Positions 56,018 through 64,000 of a stretch of DNA of 64,000 nt are shown piece by piece (position 1 is the first letter of the stretch; every line of letters begins with the position of its first letter). Position numbers and translations under genes: made by a program. Source of the stretch: UBA6902 sp964393845. GTDB taxonomy: Bacteria; Nitrospirota; Thermodesulfovibrionia; UBA6902. Below the pieces are notes generated by a model. It had not been told where the DNA came from. It ran no database searches and saw only the letters and a program-made list of their open reading frames with translations. The stretch covers positions 1 to 64,000 of the forward strand of contig CAYMUX010000001.1 of assembly GCA_964393845.1 (NCBI GenBank), in the 5' to 3' direction.

Positions 56018-58081
56018 ATGACAGCTAAAAAATCTTTCATTTTACTCCAGCGAATAATTTTTGTTTCATTTACATTAATATTCCTGAAAGTCGCTTTTTA
56101 TAAATGGGATGGATATTCCTTTTATATGCGGTTTACAGATTTTCTGCCTGACCTGTCATTATCATTCATATTGTGGACAATCCCAGGCGTTTTTATTGCC
56201 TTTTTCTTATGGCTCATCGCATATGGAATTCACAAAACAATAAAAAGCGTTCCGCTTGAATACTCGATTGCCTGGATTATTATTATTATTATATTAACTG
56301 CAATCAGGCACATTTTCTTTGTTGACAGATTTAATAATAGCTTGACTGGTCTAAATGATTTCACAACTTTGTTGATAAGCGGCATTTTATCAGGAGTTAT
56401 TGTTTTCTTAATCAATAAACATACCGAAGCATTTCTCTCCGGGGTAAATACTCGCATAACTCCTTTGGTCTGGCTTTTTGCTGTATTATTGGTAATTGCG
56501 TTGCCTTGCTCCGGATGGAGTGTCTTCAGAAAAGAACCTCCAACAGATAAGTACTTTAAGGATGACAGCGCTCATGCTTCTGGTCTCAATAAAAAAAGTC
56601 CCAATATAATTCTGGTAACATGGGATGCTTTAACTGCACTAGATATGGATTTGTATGGATATGATAGACCTACCACGCCTTTTCTGTCTGAATGGGCCAA
56701 AGATGCGGTTGTATTTAAGCGGGCTTATTCTGCATCCAACTGGACAGTACCAGCCTCTATGAGTTTAATGACCGGACAAAGGGTCTGGACGCATAAGGTG
56801 TGGTATGATGCTTTAAATTCTCCAGTCAAAAATTATGCGAACAATTTACCTCATATTTTGAAGGAAAACGGATACAATATTTATGGTTTAGTCCAGAATC
56901 CTCATGCTCACCCCGATACTTTAGGGATAGGACCAAATTTTTTAACAAAAGATCATGCAACTAAATTTAATAAATTTTTAATCAGAGGTGAGTTTCATAG
57001 TATTAAAAAGTTTTTTGAAAAGAGGCCTATCATTATTAAATTTATGAAGAAATACCCTTTTATATTTATTATGAAGAATGTTAAAAACCTGACTGAAAGA
57101 ACTAATATGAAACAGTTTAAAAGTAATTTCATTGAAAGCGAAAAGAGAATCCAGAATCAGCAATTAATTCAAAATACCGATGACAATCCCCGGAATGCGT
57201 ATCCTCCGAAATTGGTCTATAATCGGTTTTTAAGATACATTTCATCTGGAAGTCAAAGGGCTGATGATAAACAGCTGCACAAACCTTTTTTTGCATGGCT
57301 TCATCTTTATCCTCCCCACGAGCCGTATCTTCCCCCGGAATCATACAGAGGTATATTCGGTGGAGAAAGCAGTAAACCCGCTGATCTGAAATATACAGAT
57401 GCGCCGGAAGACTTTGAGTATAAGCCTGAAGATCAACCGAGAGTAGATGCGTTAAGAAAGCGTTATGATGAATTCATATTATATTCGGACGAACAATTCA
57501 GGATTTTCATAAAGAGCCTCTCAAGAAAGATGGATTTATCCAACACGATAATTATTTTCTCCGCAGATCATGGAGAAAGTTTCTCTCATGGGTATAAGGG
57601 GCATGTCGGTGATTATCTTTTTGAACAACTTGTTCATGTGCCGTTAATAATCAAAATTCCAGGTGAAATTCCCGGTAAAGTAATAAATATGCCTGTTGAG
57701 CAGATAGACATTGCCCCGACTATTCTTGACCTGGCGGGTATTGCTGTTCCCCCCTGGATGGAAGGAAGATCTTTGTATCCCTTGATTGAAGGCAAATCAC
57801 TGGAGCCCCGGCCCCTATTTTCAATGCAGCTTATTAAGAATCGATCCTTTGGTCAGCCGATTTCTACGGGTACTATATCGATATGGTATGGAGACTATAA
57901 GCTTATTTATTACTTAAAAAATAAAAAATCACTGCTCTTTAACCTCAGAGCTGATCCTGAAGAAATACAAAATATATTTAACGATGAACCCGAGACAGCG
58001 AACAGGCTTTTGAAATTAATAGAAGTCAATCTTTCAGGCGCTAATAATAAGATTACACAGTTCATTGAATATAATAATTAG
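56018..58081 (+). CDS. Thr-type sulfatase-fold membrane protein 6 (divergent)
   Basis: A 687-aa protein with about five N-terminal helices. NIILVTWDALTALDMDLYGY replaces the usual LRADH with LTALD, so one conserved Arg and one His/Asp neighbour are changed. TVPASMSLMTG has Thr243. DHGESFSHGYKGHVGDYLFE is kept. A basic insertion (about 325-375) is unique to this member, and the C-terminal LGY tail is absent (ends FIEYNN). It may have a different substrate. Confidence 0.8.
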   Translation: MTAKKSFILLQRIIFVSFTLIFLKVAFYKWDGYSFYMRFTDFLPDLSLSFILWTIPGVFIAFFLWLIAYGIHKTIKSVPLEYSIAWIIIIIILTAIRHIFFVDRFNNSLTGLNDFTTLLISGILSGVIVFLINKHTEAFLSGVNTRITPLVWLFAVLLVIALPCSGWSVFRKEPPTDKYFKDDSAHASGLNKKSPNIILVTWDALTALDMDLYGYDRPTTPFLSEWAKDAVVFKRAYSASNWTVPASMSLMTGQRVWTHKVWYDALNSPVKNYANNLPHILKENGYNIYGLVQNPHAHPDTLGIGPNFLTKDHATKFNKFLIRGEFHSIKKFFEKRPIIIKFMKKYPFIFIMKNVKNLTERTNMKQFKSNFIESEKRIQNQQLIQNTDDNPRNAYPPKLVYNRFLRYISSGSQRADDKQLHKPFFAWLHLYPPHEPYLPPESYRGIFGGESSKPADLKYTDAPEDFEYKPEDQPRVDALRKRYDEFILYSDEQFRIFIKSLSRKMDLSNTIIIFSADHGESFSHGYKGHVGDYLFEQLVHVPLIIKIPGEIPGKVINMPVEQIDIAPTILDLAGIAVPPWMEGRSLYPLIEGKSLEPRPLFSMQLIKNRSFGQPISTGTISIWYGDYKLIYYLKNKKSLLFNLRADPEEIQNIFNDEPETANRLLKLIEVNLSGANNKITQFIEYNN

Positions 58082-58112
58082 GGTAAATCGATTGGCAGGA
58101 AGATAATCAATC

Positions 58113-59057
58113 ATGTCATTAAATAATTCTCAAAACATTGATTTAGTCATTCCAATATTTAACGAGAAAAAAAATATACAACCATTAATTGATTACACGA
58201 TATCAACATTGTCACCTGTGTTCAAACAGATAAATTTTATCCTTATAGACGATGGCAGCACTGACGATACTGAAACTATAATACAGCAGTTAAAAATACA
58301 GGGCTCCGGTATTAAACTGAAGTATATTAAATTATCTAAAAATCATGGTAAAGATTTGGCAATTAAATGTGGTTTAGATAACTCTTTCTCTCTCTTGTGT
58401 GCCATTATCGATGGGGATTTCCAACATCCTCCTGATAAGATCATAGAAGCCGTTGAAAAAATTAAAGAAGGTTTTAATATTGTAAATATTGAAAAAAGAG
58501 AATATGTTGTCGGGTCTAAACATAAAAGGATTGGATCATTTTTTTTCCATAAATTAATAAATTTGCTCAGTGGAAATGCGATGCCTTTGTCAGACTTCAA
58601 GCTGCTTGATATTAAAGCAGTCAATATAATTAAAGAATTTAAAGAAGTTAATTATTTTAATCGGGGTATAGTAAATTTGATAGGGCTAAAATCCGCTAAC
58701 ATTACTTATGTGCCTAATAAAAGAACATTCGGAACGTCTAAATATTCTCTGAATAAATTAATTGGATTAGCTATTGATAGTTTAATTTCCGTGTCTGTCA
58801 GGCCTTTAAGAGTGTCTATCTATTTTGGTTTGGTAATGTCGATTGTTAGTTTTATTTATGGCCTTTACATTCTCATTGAGAAAATATTCCTGGGGCAGCC
58901 TATAGCGGGTTTTGCTACTTTAGGAGCGGCATTGTTTTTTTTGGGGGGGATTCAATTGTTATTTCTGGGTATCATCGGTGAATATATCGGCAAGACATTT
59001 ATGGAATCAAAAAAGAGACCGCAATATATTATCGATTATATAAAAGATGTCAGATAA
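58113..59057 (+). CDS. Dpm1/GtrB-like polyprenyl-phosphate sugar synthase
   Basis: A 314-aa GT2 opening IDLVIPIFNEKKNIQPLIDY. The DxD motif is AIIDGDFQHPPDKI (Asp100, Asp102), a variant of the usual DADLQDPP. Two C-terminal helices are followed by LGIIGEYIGKTFMESKKRP. It is paralogous to the 30371 protein and is the third lipid-P-sugar synthase of the locus. AGGAAG precedes the ATG by about 11 bases. Confidence 0.88.
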   Translation: MSLNNSQNIDLVIPIFNEKKNIQPLIDYTISTLSPVFKQINFILIDDGSTDDTETIIQQLKIQGSGIKLKYIKLSKNHGKDLAIKCGLDNSFSLLCAIIDGDFQHPPDKIIEAVEKIKEGFNIVNIEKREYVVGSKHKRIGSFFFHKLINLLSGNAMPLSDFKLLDIKAVNIIKEFKEVNYFNRGIVNLIGLKSANITYVPNKRTFGTSKYSLNKLIGLAIDSLISVSVRPLRVSIYFGLVMSIVSFIYGLYILIEKIFLGQPIAGFATLGAALFFLGGIQLLFLGIIGEYIGKTFMESKKRPQYIIDYIKDVR

Positions 59058-59075
59058 ATATCGTTTTGTAATACT

Positions 59076-59915
59076 ATGAAAATAATTATCATAAATGCTG
59101 ATGATTTTGGATTATGCGAATCTGTCAATAAAGGCATATTAGAATGCCTTCATCACGGCATCGTAAGTGATCTGTCTTTTATGATAAATCATCAGGAATT
59201 TGAACATTCGAATAACATGTTAAGACAATCAGGAATCATGAAAGTCGGTTTTCATCTTAATCTAACGGTTGGGAAATCCGTTTTAGGTGAGAAATCAAAA
59301 TTTGTAAATAAAAAAGGATATTATCTGGATTTTAAAAGGCTATTTGTAAGAACATTGATTAACAAAATTAACATTGAAAATATATATAACGAAATCAAAG
59401 CACAAATGAATTTGTTAATTAGTCATGGATATAAAATTACCCATATAGATTCTCACCAAAATATTCATCTTTTGCCGTCTATAATGAAGACTCTGATGCA
59501 GTTAAATAAAGAATTTGGTCTAAATGTTCCTATTCGCATGCCATATGGCAGCTTAGATAATATTCTGCGTGCCGGACACAGGAATCTGTTTAGAATAGCC
59601 ATATTAAATTTATTGACAGCCTATTGCTGTTTTCGAACGGGATACGATCCGAATATAAGGGTAGTCGGGATTGATTTATTTAATAATGCCGACATAATTA
59701 ACTCATTTGATGAGATGTCTAAAATAATAAGAAAAAGTTCATTTGAGATATATGAAATACCTGTTCATCCAGGTTACCCATCCAATAAGTTGCTGGAATA
59801 TGATTGGTATTGTGATCAAAGATTAAGGGAATTGGATTTATTGAAGGATAAAACCGTCTTACCAAAGATGAAAGATTTCAGGATTACAAGTTTCAACGAG
59901 TTGTGCTGCGATTAA
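59076..59915 (+). CDS. ChbG/YdjC-family carbohydrate deacetylase
   Basis: A 279-aa protein opening IIINADDFGLCESVNKGI, the YdjC DD motif, with GFHLNLTVG and HIDSHQNIHLLP supplying the metal-binding His residues. EIPVHPGYPSN closes the active site. Family members remove acetyl groups from N-acetylated sugars or oligosaccharides. Without a signal peptide it probably acts in the cytoplasm on a lipid-linked or nucleotide sugar intermediate. Confidence 0.88.
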   Translation: MKIIIINADDFGLCESVNKGILECLHHGIVSDLSFMINHQEFEHSNNMLRQSGIMKVGFHLNLTVGKSVLGEKSKFVNKKGYYLDFKRLFVRTLINKINIENIYNEIKAQMNLLISHGYKITHIDSHQNIHLLPSIMKTLMQLNKEFGLNVPIRMPYGSLDNILRAGHRNLFRIAILNLLTAYCCFRTGYDPNIRVVGIDLFNNADIINSFDEMSKIIRKSSFEIYEIPVHPGYPSNKLLEYDWYCDQRLRELDLLKDKTVLPKMKDFRITSFNELCCD

Positions 59916-59951
59916 CAGCGATTCATATTCAAATTCTTAGATAGATATGCC

Positions 59952-61265
59952 ATGAAGATGAGAATAAACATTATCGGCGCAGGGATCACCGGTCTGTCGG
60001 CTGCTTACATTCTTACAAAGCAGGGGCATAGCGTAAATATATTTGATCATGCTTGTGAAGTAGGCGGGCTTTCGGGTTATTTCCCTGTGGAAGGGACTTA
60101 TCTGGAGAAGTATTATCACCATATCTTTTCCGGCCATCATGAACTTATAGCTCTCATGAAGGAGCTGGGACTGGAAAAGTCTGTATTTTTCCAAAAAACA
60201 AAAATGGGGTTCTACTATGAGGGAAGCATATATCCCTTTGCTTCTGCAAAAGACCTTTTAAGCTTTGCTCCCCTGAAGATCAGGGACAGGGTGCGCCTGG
60301 GACTGAGTTCTTTGATGATGATGAGTATCAGTGACTGGCGGACTATGGAAAAGAAAAGCGCACTTGAATGGCTTCGTGTTTATTCCGGTAATGAGTCCTG
60401 CAGGATCGTCTGGGAACCTCTCCTGAAAATGAAGTTTGGTAATTATTATGACCGGATATCTGCCGCGTGGCTCTGGAACCGTGTAGTAGACAGAAAAAAA
60501 ACGAAAGGGAACAGCGATGAAAAAGATGCATTGGGATATGTCCGGGGAGGCTACAAGATATTATTTGATGCATTATTAGAAAAAGTAAAATCTCAAGGTG
60601 GAGTAATCCAAATGAATACGCCGGTTGATGAAATTCTAATTACGGATGGAAAGAGCGCAGGGATCAGATCATCTGATAAAATTTATTCGGCAGACGCTGT
60701 CCTGGCAACGATTTCGGTCCCGACTTTTCTTGAAATGACGTCGCAGTTGCCGGAAGAATATGTTAAACGCATTTCTTCTGTAAGCTATCAGAATTCAGTA
60801 TGCGTTATCTTGAAATTAAAAAAGAGTCTGAGCGATTACTACTGGATTAATATCAGCGACCCGGACAGTCCGTTTGTGGGCATTATCGAACATACAAAAC
60901 TTGTACCGCCTGAAAATTACGGCAACTTTAATCTTGTCTATCTAACAAAATATACCTCTTCTAAAGATGAGATGTATTCAAAACCTGACGAAGAGATATA
61001 TGAAATATTCATTACTCAGTTGAAGCGGATATTCCCTGATGTTAATAATGATGACATTATGAAATACTGGGTTTTCAGGGACCGGTACAGCCAGCCGATT
61101 TTTGTTAAGAACTATAGTAAGATTATGCCCGAAATTGCTACTCCTATCAGGAATCTTTATCTTTTGAATACCAGCCAGTTATATCCTGAGAGCAGGTGTC
61201 TGAATTCAAGTATTATGAAATCAAAAGAAGCTGTAAAAGAGATTTTACGTAACAATGCGAAATAG
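59952..61265 (+). CDS. UGM/PPOX-like FAD-dependent oxidoreductase (no membrane extension)
   Basis: A 437-aa flavoprotein with INIIGAGITGLSAAYIL, GG motif EVGGLSGYF and YVRGGYKILFDALLEKVKSQ. It is distantly related to the 11162 protein but lacks the C-terminal membrane domain. The C-terminus ends with PIRNLYLLNTSQLYPESR. Possible roles are mutase, desaturase or oxidase acting on a sugar or isoprenoid. It ends overlapping an in-frame upstream ATG of the next gene. Confidence 0.8.
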   Translation: MKMRINIIGAGITGLSAAYILTKQGHSVNIFDHACEVGGLSGYFPVEGTYLEKYYHHIFSGHHELIALMKELGLEKSVFFQKTKMGFYYEGSIYPFASAKDLLSFAPLKIRDRVRLGLSSLMMMSISDWRTMEKKSALEWLRVYSGNESCRIVWEPLLKMKFGNYYDRISAAWLWNRVVDRKKTKGNSDEKDALGYVRGGYKILFDALLEKVKSQGGVIQMNTPVDEILITDGKSAGIRSSDKIYSADAVLATISVPTFLEMTSQLPEEYVKRISSVSYQNSVCVILKLKKSLSDYYWINISDPDSPFVGIIEHTKLVPPENYGNFNLVYLTKYTSSKDEMYSKPDEEIYEIFITQLKRIFPDVNNDDIMKYWVFRDRYSQPIFVKNYSKIMPEIATPIRNLYLLNTSQLYPESRCLNSSIMKSKEAVKEILRNNAK

Positions 61266-61290
61266 AGATATTCAAACAGGAGATTTGAGT

Positions 61291-62349
61291 ATGGATCGTA
61301 CCGGCTTTTTTGGAAAACTTCCAACAGCATCTATACCAATCATGATCTGTTTTGCCATACCTTCTTTTTTACTCATAAGCGCTTATCTCTATATGACTGT
61401 CTTTTATCATAAGCTCTGGCTTTTTAATACCGTTGTTCATGAGAATGGAAAATATACACTTCTGGAGGTGATTTTTTATTTCAAACACTTCAATTGGGAG
61501 ATGCCGATAAAGATTCTATATGCTGTTTTTATCGTAGGGACTTTTTATTACTACGGGAATCCTTTAGAAACTAAAAGAAAGGTTCTTGCGCGGAGTAATT
61601 CTTCAAAGTGGATTTTGATCAGTCTTGTTTCTGTCCTGACTATAATGTCCGTAACCACTATCTCAAACGTTATTCAGGATGGTTTCAAGGAAACGGTTCT
61701 CGGCTTCTTCCAGTACAAGACCACTGATGCAAGGCCCCCTGAATTCGGTTCTCACTGGAGGAATCATTTCCTCAGCAATATTGTCCTTTTTTCAGTCACG
61801 GCTGTTGTTATAATGCTTTACCGGTTGATATTTTGTAACGGGATGTGGGAGAGGAGGAAATTTTATTATCTTCTCCCGTTCTCGATTGCGTTATTTGTCT
61901 GCCTTACTTTTATTTACGGATTTACCATGGACCCATTTATTAATCCCAGCTACCTTGGACATCAATTAAGGGAGATATTCGGGACCGACCTGCCGATCAC
62001 TATGCTTCTGGCAACAGGACTTTTAATATATATGGAGGGAAAGTTTGATTCGAGAAAAGAGATTAATGAAATAATGAAGAAAGAAAAGGGCATAATAATC
62101 CGGCATCTTTCTGTCCTTATTATTCCGGCGGTTCTGCCGACGGTTTATTTGATTTTGAAGGTATTATCTCTTGATGTGTCGGGTGAAATAGCAAATATCG
62201 GAAGAACTGCAAACTGGTCAGTCCTTGATCTGTTTGCCTGGCACTTTTTTGAACATTCACTTGATTATATCCTGGTATGTTCTCTTGTATGTTTTCTCTA
62301 TCTACTGACTTTAAAGAAGGAATTGAGGCGGACAATAATTGAAAAATAA
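61291..62349 (+). CDS. Integral membrane protein of unknown function
   Basis: About 352 aa from ATG 61291, chosen because AGGAG at 61278-61282 lies 8 bases upstream (ATG 61255 would add 12 residues). About eight hydrophobic helices. Notable loop: DARPPEFGSHWRNHFLSN between helices, with conserved-looking His/Arg residues, and WHFFEHSLDYILV near the end. I do not recognise a family; a polymerase, acyltransferase or oxidase subunit are all possible. It overlaps the flippase-like gene by 11 bases. Confidence 0.65.
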   Translation: MDRTGFFGKLPTASIPIMICFAIPSFLLISAYLYMTVFYHKLWLFNTVVHENGKYTLLEVIFYFKHFNWEMPIKILYAVFIVGTFYYYGNPLETKRKVLARSNSSKWILISLVSVLTIMSVTTISNVIQDGFKETVLGFFQYKTTDARPPEFGSHWRNHFLSNIVLFSVTAVVIMLYRLIFCNGMWERRKFYYLLPFSIALFVCLTFIYGFTMDPFINPSYLGHQLREIFGTDLPITMLLATGLLIYMEGKFDSRKEINEIMKKEKGIIIRHLSVLIIPAVLPTVYLILKVLSLDVSGEIANIGRTANWSVLDLFAWHFFEHSLDYILVCSLVCFLYLLTLKKELRRTIIEK

Positions 62350-63271
62350 CCTGGTAACGATCTTAAAAGTCCTCGTATCCGGTGTCCTTCTATACCTGAT
62401 TTCTAAAGAAATTGACTGGAGCCAGTTAATCGTTTCCATAAAGCAGGGACGATTCATTTATCTGTTTATCGGGATAATTTTAGGATGCGGATTTAACGTG
62501 GTAAAATTTATCAAGTGGCATTATCTGATAAGGACAGGAGACCATAATTATTCATTTCTAGATGGAGTAAAATCTTACATGATCGGCAATAGCCTGGGCT
62601 TGATCACGCCTATGCGCGCCGGCGACCTCGGCAGGGCCCTGTATTTTCATGTGGACGACCGTCCCAGGATCATAGGGCTTACGGTCATGGACAGATTTAC
62701 CGAGCTTGTTGCTGTTCTGGCTCTCTCTATCGGAGGATGTTTTGTCCTTCTGAATAAAGGAGTGGGAATGATCGTCGTATCGCTTGCCTTCTTTGGTATT
62801 TTATCGCTTTATGCTGCCGGGTTCCTCCATGGGATAGTTAAAAGAATTATTCCGGATGGAAGGATTGGCGGGAAAATAATAAAATTGATGGATATCTTAA
62901 GATTACTGGACAAAAATACTGTATCTATTGTTCTGCTACTTTCATTTGTCGCATTTGTGTTGTGTATTATACAGTTCTACTTTCTCATAATTGCATTCGA
63001 GAAAATATCATTGTCATCCGTGTTTCTGGCTACCCCATTAGTGACACTCTCTTCGATACTCCCTGTGAGTATTATGGGGCTTGGGGTCCGGGAAGGAATT
63101 TCAATTGTCCTTCTTGCAAAATTCAATATATCTGCTGCAACGGCTGTCTCCGCGGCTTTTCTTTTTTTCCTGATAAATAATGTTTCAATAAGCGGTATTG
63201 GAATTTATTATCTGTCAAAGGTTAGAATAAAAACTCAAACTCAAGAGGCAAACTGTGAATTTAAGATTTAA
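62339..63271 (+). CDS. AglD/UPF0104-type membrane protein (lysylphosphatidylglycerol-synthase TM-like)
   Basis: A 310-aa protein starting at TTG 62339, 7 bases after GAGGCGG. It opens VLVSGVLLYLISKEIDWSQL and has about seven or eight helices with TPMRAGDLGRALYF, GLTVMDRFTELVAVL and PVSIMGLGVREGISIVLLAK, the signature of the LPG_synthase_TM family. Members are implicated in moving lipid-linked sugars or lipids across the membrane. It overlaps the next gene by 17 bases. Confidence 0.84.
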   Translation: MKNNLVTILKVLVSGVLLYLISKEIDWSQLIVSIKQGRFIYLFIGIILGCGFNVVKFIKWHYLIRTGDHNYSFLDGVKSYMIGNSLGLITPMRAGDLGRALYFHVDDRPRIIGLTVMDRFTELVAVLALSIGGCFVLLNKGVGMIVVSLAFFGILSLYAAGFLHGIVKRIIPDGRIGGKIIKLMDILRLLDKNTVSIVLLLSFVAFVLCIIQFYFLIIAFEKISLSSVFLATPLVTLSSILPVSIMGLGVREGISIVLLAKFNISAATAVSAAFLFFLINNVSISGIGIYYLSKVRIKTQTQEANCEFKI

Positions 63272-64000
63272 TCGATTTTTAAATATAAAAAGACATCTGC
63301 TTACAGGTATCCTTGCTTTATTTCTGATATGCTGCGCAGATTATGCCTTTGCATATATCGGTCCCGGTGCGGGCTTTGCACTGGTAACATCGTTTTTTGT
63401 AATATTTGTTTCTCTAATTATCGCTTTCGTTTCATTCCTCATATGGCCGTTCCGGCATATCAGGTGGATGTTTTTAAGGAAAAAACGAGACAGAAAAACG
63501 GATGTCAAAAAAGTGGTTGTATTAGGTCTTGATGGTATGGATCCCTGTATTGCCGAAAAATTTATGGCAGAAGGGAAACTGCCGAATTTTCAGAAGCTGA
63601 AAGACACAGGATGCTTTTCGAGACTTCGCACAACATTCCCCGCTGTGTCGCCGGTCGCATGGTCTTCATTTGCAACGTCTGTCTACCCTGGGAAACATAA
63701 TATCTTTGATTTCCTCACTCCGAACAGAAACTATTATATAGCCGATTTATCTTCCGTTCATATAGGCACGGTAAAACGCAATCTGAAAATTGGTAAATAC
63801 AAGATACCCTTGGGAAAGCCGGAGATCAAACTGCACCGGAAGAGTCAAACTTTCTGGAAGGTGCTGGGTGAATACGGGATTTTCAGTACGATCTTGAGAG
63901 TGCCTATAACGTTCCCGCCGGAAAAATTTTTCGGCAATTGCCTTTCCGCAATGTGCATTCCCGACCTGAAAGGAACGCAAGGTTCTTTTACTTACTATAC
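63255..64000 (+). CDS. Alkaline-phosphatase-superfamily protein (type I phosphodiesterase-like), truncated by window end
   Basis: An open frame from GTG 63255, 6 bases after GAGG (63245-63248), runs to the window edge (about 248 codons). Residues 1-37 resemble a signal peptide ending in YAFA, followed by IGPGAGFALV and a membrane helix. The phosphodiesterase domain starts KKVVVLGLDGMDPCIAEKF. The nucleophile region reads TFPAVSPVAWSSFATS and then YPGKHNIFDFL. This fits PF01663-type predicted AP-superfamily proteins seen near EPS genes. It is a seventh member of that superfamily in the window but from a different branch. Confidence 0.82.
   Translation, partial: MNLRFNRFLNIKRHLLTGILALFLICCADYAFAYIGPGAGFALVTSFFVIFVSLIIAFVSFLIWPFRHIRWMFLRKKRDRKTDVKKVVVLGLDGMDPCIAEKFMAEGKLPNFQKLKDTGCFSRLRTTFPAVSPVAWSSFATSVYPGKHNIFDFLTPNRNYYIADLSSVHIGTVKRNLKIGKYKIPLGKPEIKLHRKSQTFWKVLGEYGIFSTILRVPITFPPEKFFGNCLSAMCIPDLKGTQGSFTYY

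Noticed and set aside
35993..58081. True sulfatases
   Set aside because: No C/S-x-P-x-R formylglycine motif in any of the six.
1..64000. CRISPR array, tRNA, rRNA or transposase gene
   Set aside because: No regularly spaced repeats, cloverleaf-like sequence or transposase motifs were seen on reading either strand.

Overview
The window is one co-directional (+ strand) surface-polysaccharide locus from a moderately AT-rich Gram-negative-type bacterium. A run of ten N at 17042-17051 marks it as draft scaffold sequence. The left part (824-10867) is the exopolysaccharide (EPS) core module that usually accompanies the XrtA exosortase/PEP-CTERM system. It has a PrsT-like TPR lipoprotein, a polyprenyl glycosylphosphotransferase, an outer-membrane export protein, a Wzz-type chain-length protein, a BY-kinase with a tyrosine-rich tail, an outer-membrane beta-barrel and an ExeA-like ATPase. 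This layout is typical of Nitrospirota, Desulfobacterota and some Betaproteobacteria. I lean to the first two from base composition, but the sequence does not settle the taxon. No exosortase is visible in the window.

1-823: a REP-like palindrome, AT-rich leader and a degenerate receiver-domain protein. 824-10867: EPS core module, interrupted at 4972-5302 by a spacer holding a 103-bp MITE-like palindrome. 11162-13344: a UGM-like flavoprotein with a C-terminal two-helix membrane domain, followed by a small protein that is that membrane domain alone. 13415-24864: three GT2 glycosyltransferases, a gap-interrupted unknown gene, a radical SAM protein apparently starting at ATT, a secreted GH30 hydrolase, a GT4, a methyltransferase, a B12-binding radical SAM enzyme and a laminin-G/ConA-like protein. 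24851-34298: a flippase, two tandem ArnT-like GT-C enzymes, a methyltransferase, a Dpm1/GtrB-like synthase, and an SDR plus GMC-flavoenzyme pair.

34318-58081: GT-C enzymes interleaved with six membrane-anchored alkaline-phosphatase/sulfatase-fold proteins. All six have Thr where true sulfatases carry the formylglycine Cys/Ser. Between them lie a second B12 radical SAM enzyme, two GT2s, a methyltransferase and a beta-propeller lipoprotein. 58113-64000: a third Dpm1-like enzyme, a ChbG/YdjC deacetylase, a second UGM/PPOX-like flavoprotein, an unknown membrane protein, an AglD-type flippase and the start of a seventh alkaline-phosphatase-superfamily protein cut by the window edge.

Read together, the genes describe undecaprenyl-linked glycan assembly (GT2/GT4, flippase, Wzz/kinase, Wza-like export). 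They also describe a periplasmic decoration branch: three polyprenyl-phosphate-sugar synthases that could feed five GT-C transferases, and six or seven Thr-dependent phospho-/sulfo-transfer-like enzymes. Radical SAM, SDR/GMC and UGM-like enzymes would supply unusual sugars or methylation. Almost every gene overlaps or nearly abuts the next, so transcription as one or a few long operons is likely. No tRNA, rRNA, CRISPR array or transposase gene was seen.
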